DNA from: an uncultured Erysipelotrichaceae bacterium
GTDB taxonomy: Bacteria; Bacillota_I; Bacilli_A; Erysipelotrichales; Erysipelotrichaceae
Direction of reading: 5' to 3'
NCBI GenBank assembly: GCA_902803275.1
Contig: CADCPE010000150.1
Location: 1-14,772 of the forward strand
DNA: 14,772 bases
How positions within the stretch are numbered: the first letter of the stretch is position 1; each line of letters begins with the position of its first letter. Shown here piece after piece: positions 6,525-13,144 of this stretch. The notes below the pieces were generated by a model that saw nothing but the letters and a program-made list of their open reading frames with translations, had not been told where the DNA came from and did not search any database. Both the position numbers and the translations under genes were made by a program.

Positions 6525-7720
6525 TGAAAGAAAAGACAGGCAGAAAACATCTTCTGGTGATCATAGCCATGGCCGGCATGGTCGGCTGTTCGGTCGGTCT
6601 TGTGCAGAACGTGGCAGGTGTATTTTTCGATCCGATCGCGCAGGCTTTGAACATCGGAAGAGGACCGGTATCTTTTTCACTGACGATCTATGTGCTGCTG
6701 AGTGCTGCCGGATCACTGCTGTTCAAGAAGATATCCGACAGGATCGGCGCTGATCTTACGATCAAGGCTGCCGCGATCCTGCTTATAGCGGGAACGATCC
6801 TTTCCGGTCTTTCAAAGGATCTTCTGACCCTATATCTTTTTAATGCCATAAAGGGAATAGGCGGCGGTCTCATACATCTGGTGACGGCCTCCTTGGTGAT
6901 AAACAACTGGTTTGAAAAAAAGAACGGGCTGATGGTTTCGATCGCCATGGCTTTCTCAGGCGTTGCCGGTGCAGTCTTTTCGCCGCTGCTGTCTTTTGTG
7001 ATCAGCAGCTATGGCTGGAAGATCGGCTATCTGGTCAATGGTGCCGCAATGTTCATCCTGCTCATACCGCTGCTGTTTTTCAATATCACCTATCATCCGC
7101 AGGACAGCGGGCTGAAACCTTACGGCTTTGATGATCATGAAGAAAGCCAGATATCAGAAGACAAAAAAGACAAGACAGATCACAGCAGGGATCTGTTGCT
7201 TAGCATCTATGCGCTCATCGTGGGCTTTGTGACCTGTGTGCCGCAGTTTTTCCCCGGCCATGCGGGAACTCTTAAATTTGGCGCTTCGTTTGGTTCCTTG
7301 CTGATCTCCTTGTCGATGATCACCAACATCATTTCCAAAGTGATCCTTGGCTTTCTGGTTGACAGGATCGGCGTCAGGAAATCCGTCATGATCACATCGA
7401 CGATCGTTCTTCTTGGCAGCATCATGATGCTTAAGAACATCGCTTTGCATATCGGCGCTTTGCTGTTCGGCTTCTGCTATGCGGGATCGACTGTCGGCAT
7501 GACCAGTATCTGCAAGCAGCAGTATTCAAAGAAAGAATATCTTAAATACTACCCGATCCTCTCCTTTGTCTCGACGGTCGTCAATGCGCTTGGCTCCCCG
7601 CTGGTCGGCTCCATCTATGACGGGACGGGCTCTTATGATCCGGCTTTTGTGATCTGTATCGTGATGATGGTGATGATGCTGATAGATCTGTATATACTTG
7701 AAAGAAAGGATTCAAAATGA
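6524..7720 (+). CDS. Major facilitator superfamily transporter
   Basis: A 398-residue, roughly twelve-helix MFS protein. The first helix covers about residues 9-31. The conserved loop after helix 2 reads KKISDRIGADL, a form of the MFS G-x-x-x-D-R-x-G motif, and its counterpart after helix 8 is GFLVDRIGVRKSV. A charged central loop (about 200-225, rich in Asp, Glu and Lys) divides the halves. Overall layout, including FNAIKGIGGGL, recalls the oxalate/formate antiporter (OFA-like) branch of monocarboxylate-type carriers, but substrate is not determined. The ATG at 6524 has GGAG at 6515-6518 and overlaps the preceding stop by one base; the stop overlaps yfcE as ATGA. Its place among four phosphohydrolase genes suggests import or export of a phosphorylated metabolite's product, which is only an inference. 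Confidence 0.9.
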   Translation: MKEKTGRKHLLVIIAMAGMVGCSVGLVQNVAGVFFDPIAQALNIGRGPVSFSLTIYVLLSAAGSLLFKKISDRIGADLTIKAAAILLIAGTILSGLSKDLLTLYLFNAIKGIGGGLIHLVTASLVINNWFEKKNGLMVSIAMAFSGVAGAVFSPLLSFVISSYGWKIGYLVNGAAMFILLIPLLFFNITYHPQDSGLKPYGFDDHEESQISEDKKDKTDHSRDLLLSIYALIVGFVTCVPQFFPGHAGTLKFGASFGSLLISLSMITNIISKVILGFLVDRIGVRKSVMITSTIVLLGSIMMLKNIALHIGALLFGFCYAGSTVGMTSICKQQYSKKEYLKYYPILSFVSTVVNALGSPLVGSIYDGTGSYDPAFVICIVMMVMMLIDLYILERKDSK

Positions 7721-8259
7721 GACTTTTTATTGCTTCGGATATTCACGGCGATGCAAAGTGCTGTGAGAAAATGCTTCAAAGATTCAGGGAAGAAAAGGCG
7801 GACAGGATGCTGCTTTTGGGCGATATACTCTACCATGGGCCACGCAACGATCTTCCTGCAGGCTATGAACCCAAGAAGGTCATAAGTCTGCTCAATGAAT
7901 ACAAAGACATCATCTTTGCGGTAAGAGGAAACTGCGATACAGAAGTCGATCAGATGGTCCTGGAGTTTCCGCTGCTTAATGACTTCATCCCTTTCTATAT
8001 CGACGGCATCGGTTTCATTGCCAGTCATGGTCATATCTACAATGCGGATAGACCGGTGGCCAAAGCCGAAAAGATCTACCTGTGCGGCCACACGCACATA
8101 CCGGCCAAGGAAGACCATAACGGGATCATGTATCTGAATCCGGGTTCGGTAGCCTTGCCTAAAGACAATACCAGGTATTCCTACATGGTATATGAAAACA
8201 GAAGATTCACCTGGAAGGATCTGCATACCGGCGAGAGATACATGGAATACACGATATAG
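7717..8259 (+). CDS. yfcE: YfcE-type phosphodiesterase
   Basis: A 180-residue metallophosphoesterase very close in layout to Escherichia coli YfcE (184 residues), a manganese-dependent phosphodiesterase active on model substrates and of unknown natural substrate. Shared stretches are SDIHGD (7-12), LLGDILYHGPRNDLPAGY (33-50), VRGNCDTEVDQM (69-80), HGH at 104-106 and CGHTH at 123-127, followed by LNPGSVALPK. The HGPRN-LP-GY and GNCD-EVDQM stretches are diagnostic of the YfcE subfamily as opposed to MJ0936-like relatives. All metal-ligand positions are kept (D8, H10, D36, N72, H104, H125, H127). It is the last gene of the operon; ATG 7717 overlaps the MFS stop as ATGA. A hairpin follows four bases after the stop. 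Confidence 0.94.
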   Translation: MRLFIASDIHGDAKCCEKMLQRFREEKADRMLLLGDILYHGPRNDLPAGYEPKKVISLLNEYKDIIFAVRGNCDTEVDQMVLEFPLLNDFIPFYIDGIGFIASHGHIYNADRPVAKAEKIYLCGHTHIPAKEDHNGIMYLNPGSVALPKDNTRYSYMVYENRRFTWKDLHTGERYMEYTI

Positions 8260-8262
8260 AAA

Positions 8263-8290
8263 ATATGGCACAGGATGATCTGTGCCATAT
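8263..8290. terminator. Hairpin shared by convergent yfcE and uxaA-cluster transcripts
   Basis: ATATGGCACAG (8263-8273) pairs perfectly with CTGTGCCATAT (8280-8290), an 11-pair stem around a six-base loop. On the minus strand the stem is followed by TTTCTATA, on the plus strand by GTATTAA, so the U-tract is weak on both sides and better for the minus direction. It fills the whole gap between the convergent stop codons. Confidence 0.65.
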
Positions 8291-8293
8291 GTA

Positions 8294-8965
8294 TTAACGG
8301 GAGAGCTTGCCGCCTAGCTTGGTATAGATCTCGTCGATCTCCGCATCGTTGAGACCATAGCCGCAGTCGGCCTGTTTGATGATATCTTCAAGCTGTGAGA
8401 ATCTGCAGATCCTGAAACTTGATCTTACATCAGAGATGTCGCATTCGTCATTGATGGCGATGAGACTTTCTGCCTTTCTCTCATTCAGGGTCTTTGTAAG
8501 ATGAGAGATGTATTCTCTTAGATAGATACCCGGATTTTCGATCTTGAATTTCTTTTCCTTCCCGTCTTCGACTCTTTTGACATACCAGTTTCCGCTATCG
8601 GATCCGTGGATGGAACCCTTTGTATGGAAATGAGCGATCGAAAGGATGCCTTTAGAATGGATGATCGTCAGTATCTGGGTACAGAGCTTGCCTTCCTTGT
8701 TGGTGATGTTGGCATAGACGAGACGGTGATAGCCGATCAGTTTTTTCAGATATCCCGATTTGGATGCATCCCTGAAGACATTTGTCTTATAGAAGTAGTC
8801 GAAAAGGTAGTTTTCATAGATATACGGATAGATCGACCTCTTGTAGGAACGATGGCCCAAAGCCGCTCTGATCGAAAAAAGCAGTATCGCAAAAAAGACG
8901 ATCACATAGATCAGGGTGTTCATGTTTGAGGAAGTGGATAATTCATTCTGTTCAAATAGGATCAT
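8294..8965 (-). CDS. Membrane-anchored protein with a degenerate NERD-like domain
   Basis: A 223-residue protein with one hydrophobic segment at about residues 16-36 and a soluble remainder. The middle part has the skeleton of the nuclease-related NERD domain: a strand ending SKGILSI, then G-S-I-H-G-S, a conserved Trp in GNWYV, then ENPGIYLREYISHL, equivalent to the NERD N-P-x-x-Q-x-x-x-H stretch, followed by a strand and a phenylalanine-rich RSSFRICRF strand. The acidic and lysine positions that make NERD nuclease-like (D, then E-x-K) appear replaced, the E-x-K region reading A-H-F. It is probably not an active nuclease. ATG 8963-8965 overlaps the uxaA stop as ATGA and has GGAG at 8973-8976. 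It is therefore translated with the altronate dehydratase, an unexplained association. The gene is firm; the family is moderate. Confidence 0.75.
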   Translation of the reverse strand: MILFEQNELSTSSNMNTLIYVIVFFAILLFSIRAALGHRSYKRSIYPYIYENYLFDYFYKTNVFRDASKSGYLKKLIGYHRLVYANITNKEGKLCTQILTIIHSKGILSIAHFHTKGSIHGSDSGNWYVKRVEDGKEKKFKIENPGIYLREYISHLTKTLNERKAESLIAINDECDISDVRSSFRICRFSQLEDIIKQADCGYGLNDAEIDEIYTKLGGKLSR

Positions 8966-10437
8966 AGTATTACTCCGCGCTTGAAGATCGCGATCTCCTT
9001 GTATTCTTTTTCTTCGTTTCGGGTTTTTTCTTCGCCGTTTATTACAGCCGCCAGCTTTTTCATGAAGTCGTCGCAGGCCTGTTCAAGGCTGACATCTTCC
9101 AGTATGGTCCCGGCGTTATAGTCAAACCAGCTTCTTTTTTTATTATAGACCAGTGAATTTGTAGCGACTTTAACGGTCGGCACAAACGAGCCGTAAGGCG
9201 TTCCTCTTCCGGTCGTAAACAGCAGGATCTGCGCACCGGCAGAACCCAGGGCCGTCGTTGAGGAAAGATCATTGCCCGGGCCATAGAGAAGGTTGAGACC
9301 TGTTTCCTTTATGGTGTCGCCGTAGTCGATGACTCCGTTGATGATCGAGGTACCGCCTTTCTGGATACAGCCGCAGGACTTTTCTTCCAGGGTCGTGATG
9401 CCTCCGGCCTTGTTGCCTGGAGAAGGATTTTCATAGACGACCTGCCTGTTGTCGATGAAGTACTGCTTATAGCGGTTGATCATGTCGACGATCTGTTCAA
9501 AGACCTTCCGGTCTTTGGCTCTGTTCATCAGCAGGTGTTCAGCGCCGAACATTTCCGGTACTTCCGAGAGGATGACGTTGCCGCCGTAGGAGATGATGCG
9601 ATCTGACGCTCTTCCTAACAGCGGGTTTCCGCTGATGCCTGAGAAGCCGTCGGATCCCCCGCACTCCAGTCCGATCACAAGATCCCTGAATTCGATCGGT
9701 TCACGTCTGTCATGTCTCATCGTTTCATAGAGCTCATCAAGATAATCAAGAGCGACTGAGACTTCATCATCGACATCCTGACAGTTGAAGTATCTGAGTC
9801 TTTTCGGATCGATATCCTTGAGTCCTTCAATGAAAGGTTCCAGCTGGTTGTTTTCACAGCCCAGCCCCACTACCAGTACAGCTCCGGCATTAGGATGAGC
9901 GGCTATGTTGCGCAGGACCTTTATCGTATCTTCCTGGTCATCGCCCATCTGCGAACAGCCGTACTGATGGCTGTAGGTATAGGCTCCGTCGATATCCTTG
10001 AGATCGTGACTGTTTTTAAAGCGGCTGATGATGTCCTTGCATATGGAGGAGATACAGCCGACTGTCGGTATAAGCCACAGTTCGTTCCTGATGCCGACCT
10101 TGCCGTTATTTCTTCGATAACCGTAAAGCTTATATGGACTTTGCGCTTTTGAATCTGTATAGGATACCTGATTGAAGGAATATTCAAGTTCACCGGAGAG
10201 CTTGGTATGCATATTGTGGGAGTGAACGTGTTCGCCTTTTCTTATGTCTTTTGAGGCGACGCCGATCACCTGGGCATACTTGACTATATCTTCGCCTTCC
10301 CTGATATCTTTAAGTGCGACCTTGTGGCCCATCGGGATCTCGTCGATCACTTCCAGGTCATCGATCCTTATCCCCCGATCGATTTTATCGACCGCTACAG
10401 CGACGTTATCGGTTTGATTTATCCTGATGAGTTTCAT
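8962..10437 (-). CDS. uxaA: Altronate dehydratase
   Basis: Dehydrates D-altronate to 2-keto-3-deoxy-D-gluconate in galacturonate catabolism. The 491 residues match the single-chain E. coli enzyme (495). Residues 1-90 form the SAF-type N-terminal domain (GHKVALKDI, VHSHNMHTKL). The rest is the catalytic UxaA domain, with GYRRNNGKVGIRN (106-118), PTVGC (124-128), SHQYGCSQ (156-163), LECGGSDGFSG and the C-terminal TGRGTPYGSF-PTVKVATN stretch. Conserved cysteines and histidines suit the iron- or manganese-dependent mechanism of the family. ATG 10435-10437 shares a base with the uxaB stop (TAATG) and has GAGGT at 10444-10448, showing strong coupling. Its stop overlaps the NERD-like gene. Related sugar-acid dehydratases (galactarate, sulfolactate) are in the same superfamily, but pairing with uxaB supports altronate. 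Confidence 0.95.
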   Translation of the reverse strand: MKLIRINQTDNVAVAVDKIDRGIRIDDLEVIDEIPMGHKVALKDIREGEDIVKYAQVIGVASKDIRKGEHVHSHNMHTKLSGELEYSFNQVSYTDSKAQSPYKLYGYRRNNGKVGIRNELWLIPTVGCISSICKDIISRFKNSHDLKDIDGAYTYSHQYGCSQMGDDQEDTIKVLRNIAAHPNAGAVLVVGLGCENNQLEPFIEGLKDIDPKRLRYFNCQDVDDEVSVALDYLDELYETMRHDRREPIEFRDLVIGLECGGSDGFSGISGNPLLGRASDRIISYGGNVILSEVPEMFGAEHLLMNRAKDRKVFEQIVDMINRYKQYFIDNRQVVYENPSPGNKAGGITTLEEKSCGCIQKGGTSIINGVIDYGDTIKETGLNLLYGPGNDLSSTTALGSAGAQILLFTTGRGTPYGSFVPTVKVATNSLVYNKKRSWFDYNAGTILEDVSLEQACDDFMKKLAAVINGEEKTRNEEKEYKEIAIFKRGVIL

Positions 10438-11864
10438 TAGAAGACCTCATCAAGCGCAGCTTCAACACCTTTTTCCTTGATCAGCTTCAGGCACATTTTG
10501 ACGAACTCCTTGGCACCTGCCATCTGATCGAAGTCGTATTCCCAGTGCTTCAAAGACATGACCTTGTCGACGATCTCTTCTACTGAAGAATCCTGAAGCG
10601 ACTTCCACATTTCAATGAATTCAGGATCATCCTTGATCAGAAGTGTGCCGTCATCGTTTTTGAGTGAATACATATTGAACCAGCAGGCCAGCGAGAACAG
10701 GGCGTGCTTAGGAAGCCTGCCTGTCTTGTTGTAGGTATCGATCGCTGAAGGAAGAACTCTGGTCTTGTATTTGGTCATGGAGTTTAAGGCGATCGTCAGC
10801 AGTTCGTGCTTGATCGTCGGGTTGAGGAATCTGTTGAATACCGAATTGGTAAAGTCATTCAGTTCTTCCTGGGACAGATCGATCGTCCCCCAGACTTCCT
10901 CATGCATGAAGTCAAGCAGGAACCTGTGGCATTTTGGATCGTTCATCATCTCCGAAACAAGACGCTTGCCCATCTGGTAGGCTACCGGCACAAGACAGGT
11001 ATGAGCGCCGTTGAGGATCTTGACCTTTCTTTCCTTGTATGGTCTGACGTTATCGGTGATGATGATATTGAGCTTTGTCTTATCTACAGGGAAGACTTCC
11101 TTGAGACATGGATCGCCTTCGATGACCCAGAGATGGAAGTATTCGCCTTTGACGATGTTGTTGTCGATATAGCCAAGCTCATCAGTGAGCTGCTGGATCT
11201 GATCTTTAGGATAACCTGGAACGATCCTGTCGACCAGAGTGTTGTAGAACCTGTTGGCGTTATTCAGCCAGTCGATGAATCCTGCTTCATAACCTTTGTC
11301 TTTGGCCAGCTGATTGAGAACTTCCTTAAGCTTTGTGCCGTTGTAGTCGATCAGCTCGCAAGCCAGGATGTAAAGGCCTGCATCCTTTGAACCATTGAAG
11401 AAATCATATCTTCTCTTAAGCAATACCAGCAGTTTGCCCGGGAAAGAAGTTGGGCATTTATCATAGTTCGTGTCCTTTGGATCATAGACGATACCTGCTT
11501 CGGTCGTGTTGGAGATGACCAGCCTGATATCCGGGTCTTCAGCAAGATCGAGATATCTTTCATATTCATCATAGGGATTGATGCACTGATTGATGACATC
11601 GATCACCTGCAGGCTTCTTTTCAGTTCACCCTCTTCGATGCCTTCCAGCAGTAGAGTATATAGTCCGTCCTGTTTCTCAAGCTCCTTGACTCTTCCTGCA
11701 GGAAGGGGCTGCACGACTGCTACGCCGCCGTTGAAGTCTGTTTCATCATTTATGACCTGGATGAACCAGTCAATGAACGCTCTTAAAAAATTGCCTTCAC
11801 CGAACTGAATGATCCTGGTCGGTCTCTGTTTCTTTGTTACGATCGTTGAATTAAGATTTTCCAT
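10437..11864 (-). CDS. uxaB: Altronate oxidoreductase (tagaturonate reductase)
   Basis: Reduces D-tagaturonate to D-altronate with NADH, the step before UxaA. The 475-residue product closely follows E. coli UxaB (483): RIIQFGEGNFLRAFIDW near the N-terminus is the nucleotide-binding stretch, followed by QDGLYT, SNTTEAGI, ACELIDYNG, LVDRIVPGYP and the mannitol-dehydrogenase-family catalytic segment PYKERKVKILNGAHT with its Lys, Asn and His, then NPTIKHELLTIALNSMTKY. The ATG at 11862-11864 is chosen because AGAGGA at 11873-11878 is eight bases upstream and the protein then starts MENLNS like its homologues. The longer ATG at 11900 overlaps a TATAAT box and has no ribosome binding site. It is first gene of a uxaB-uxaA-NERD unit. 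UxaC, KdgK and KdgA are not in the window. Confidence 0.95.
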   Translation of the reverse strand: MENLNSTIVTKKQRPTRIIQFGEGNFLRAFIDWFIQVINDETDFNGGVAVVQPLPAGRVKELEKQDGLYTLLLEGIEEGELKRSLQVIDVINQCINPYDEYERYLDLAEDPDIRLVISNTTEAGIVYDPKDTNYDKCPTSFPGKLLVLLKRRYDFFNGSKDAGLYILACELIDYNGTKLKEVLNQLAKDKGYEAGFIDWLNNANRFYNTLVDRIVPGYPKDQIQQLTDELGYIDNNIVKGEYFHLWVIEGDPCLKEVFPVDKTKLNIIITDNVRPYKERKVKILNGAHTCLVPVAYQMGKRLVSEMMNDPKCHRFLLDFMHEEVWGTIDLSQEELNDFTNSVFNRFLNPTIKHELLTIALNSMTKYKTRVLPSAIDTYNKTGRLPKHALFSLACWFNMYSLKNDDGTLLIKDDPEFIEMWKSLQDSSVEEIVDKVMSLKHWEYDFDQMAGAKEFVKMCLKLIKEKGVEAALDEVF

Positions 11865-11891
11865 ATTGTCTATCCTCTTGTTTTCATCACC

Positions 11892-11897
11892 ATTATA
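11892..11897 (-). promoter_or_regulatory. Candidate -10 box for uxaB
   Basis: The minus strand reads TATAAT at 11897-11892, placing a start of transcription near 11885 and a short leader that includes the AGAGGA site of uxaB. The -35 region (CGATTA at 17 bases) is poor, so an activator or read-through from the upstream genes may matter. The 127-base gap (11865-11991) holds this box and the preceding hairpin and nothing else I can identify. Confidence 0.45.
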
Positions 11898-11943
11898 CAA
11901 AATAAATAATTAGATAATCGCCTGATTCTTTTGGGGAAATTGA

Positions 11944-11964
11944 AAAGCCGTGTTCAACGGCTTT
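11944..11964 (-). terminator. Hairpin between the alcohol dehydrogenase and uxaB
   Basis: AAAGCCGT (11944-11951) pairs with ACGGCTTT (11957-11964) across a five-base loop. Read on the minus strand the stem ends in TTTT followed by CAATTT. It lies 27 bases past the dehydrogenase stop and about 80 bases before the uxaB start, so it is likely to be a partial terminator or RNA 3'-end stabiliser separating two halves of the locus. Confidence 0.6.
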
Positions 11965-11991
11965 ACATATAAATCAATTGCCGATAGCGAC

Positions 11992-13143
11992 TCAGCGATA
12001 GATCTTCTTGTAGAGTTCGACCATATCATCAACTTTGATTTCCTTGATGGTATTGGATGGTGAACCCGAAGCAAATGCATCGTGAGCCATTTTGTCGATG
12101 CTGGCGAAATATTCCTCTTTATCGATGCCGTATTGCGACATTGTCGGGACATTGAGATTTCTCAGCAATTCACTCAAGGCGTTCAGGAAGATCTTTGCAG
12201 CCTTGACATCGTCCTTGTCGTCAGTCAGTGAGAGATATCTGGCGATATCTGCGAAGCGATCATATGCTCCATCGACTACGTAGTTCATGCATTCCTCCAG
12301 CAGCATCGCATTGCTCAAGCCGTGCGGTACATGGAAGAGGGCTCCCATTGGTCTGGACATGCCATGGACGATCGTAACGGAGGAGTTGTTGAAGGAGATG
12401 CCGGCTTCCAGAGCTGCTAAAGACATCTGGACTCTGGCTTCAGTATCATTTCCGTTATCGTAGCATTTCTGCAGATTGGCGAAAATGCGCTTGATCGCAC
12501 TCAAAGCAAAGGTATCAGACAAAGGCTGTGTCTTGCGGGAGGTATAGGATTCCACTGCATGACACAGGGCATCGATACCGGTGTGGGAAGTGACGGATTG
12601 CGGTGCTGATTTTGAGAAGGCCGGATCGATGATCGCAAGATCAGGGATCAGACATGGTCCGGTCAGCAGCATCTTGACTTTGGTGGCAGTATCGTTGATG
12701 ATCGTGAACTTGGTCGCTTCAGAACCGGTTCCAGCTGTAGTCGGAATGGCTACCAGAGGCGGACGGTCGATATCGATCACCTTGCCCATGTATGAAGATA
12801 ACGGGGCATCGTTATTAAGCAGGATCGAGATAGCCTTGGCTGTATCGATCGGCGAACCGCCGCCTAAGGCGATCAGGAAATCACAGTTGTTTTCTCTGTA
12901 GGCATCTTTACCCTGAATGACGACTGTATCGTTAGGTTCAAAGTTTACTTCAGAGAAGATGTGGTAATCGATGTTTACTTCTTTGAGGATCTTTTCCAGC
13001 AGGAGGATGTTGCCAAGCTTGACCATCATTGCGTCAGTGACGATGAAGGCCTTTTTGCCAAGTTTTGAAAGTTCGCTCTTGGCACTATCCAGGGCATCGT
13101 TTCCGGAAACGATCATCTTTGGCGTGAGGAATGTATTGGCCAT
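11992..13143 (-). CDS. Iron-containing (group III) alcohol dehydrogenase
   Basis: A 383-residue member of the Fe-ADH family, which includes lactaldehyde reductase, 1,3-propanediol dehydrogenase and butanol dehydrogenases. The nucleotide-binding motif GGGSPIDTAK covers 94-103 and the PTTAGTGSE motif 134-142. The metal ligands are placed as in DhaT: Asp191 and His195 in GIDALCHAVE, His260 in VHGM, His274 in VPHG. All are present, so it should be active, probably reducing an aldehyde with NAD(P)H. Substrate is unknown; the neighbours suggest an aldehyde released in sugar or sugar-acid breakdown. ATG 13141-13143 begins one base after the transaldolase stop with a GGTGAT site just upstream, so the two are translated together. 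It is followed by a hairpin, then uxaB. The FucO-like annotation is possible but not demonstrable here. Confidence 0.93.
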   Translation of the reverse strand: MANTFLTPKMIVSGNDALDSAKSELSKLGKKAFIVTDAMMVKLGNILLLEKILKEVNIDYHIFSEVNFEPNDTVVIQGKDAYRENNCDFLIALGGGSPIDTAKAISILLNNDAPLSSYMGKVIDIDRPPLVAIPTTAGTGSEATKFTIINDTATKVKMLLTGPCLIPDLAIIDPAFSKSAPQSVTSHTGIDALCHAVESYTSRKTQPLSDTFALSAIKRIFANLQKCYDNGNDTEARVQMSLAALEAGISFNNSSVTIVHGMSRPMGALFHVPHGLSNAMLLEECMNYVVDGAYDRFADIARYLSLTDDKDDVKAAKIFLNALSELLRNLNVPTMSQYGIDKEEYFASIDKMAHDAFASGSPSNTIKEIKVDDMVELYKKIYR

Positions 13144-13144
13144 A

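Noticed and set aside
7633..8271. 212-codon minus-strand open frame opposite yfcE
   Set aside because: yfcE is unambiguous on the plus strand; the antisense frame has no ribosome site or recognisable motif.
10806..11390. 194-codon plus-strand open frame inside uxaB
   Set aside because: It is a complementary-strand shadow of conserved uxaB sequence without start signals.
11865..11900. ATG at 11900 as uxaB start
   Set aside because: It coincides with a TATAAT promoter element and has no ribosome site; the extra 12 residues are absent from UxaB relatives.
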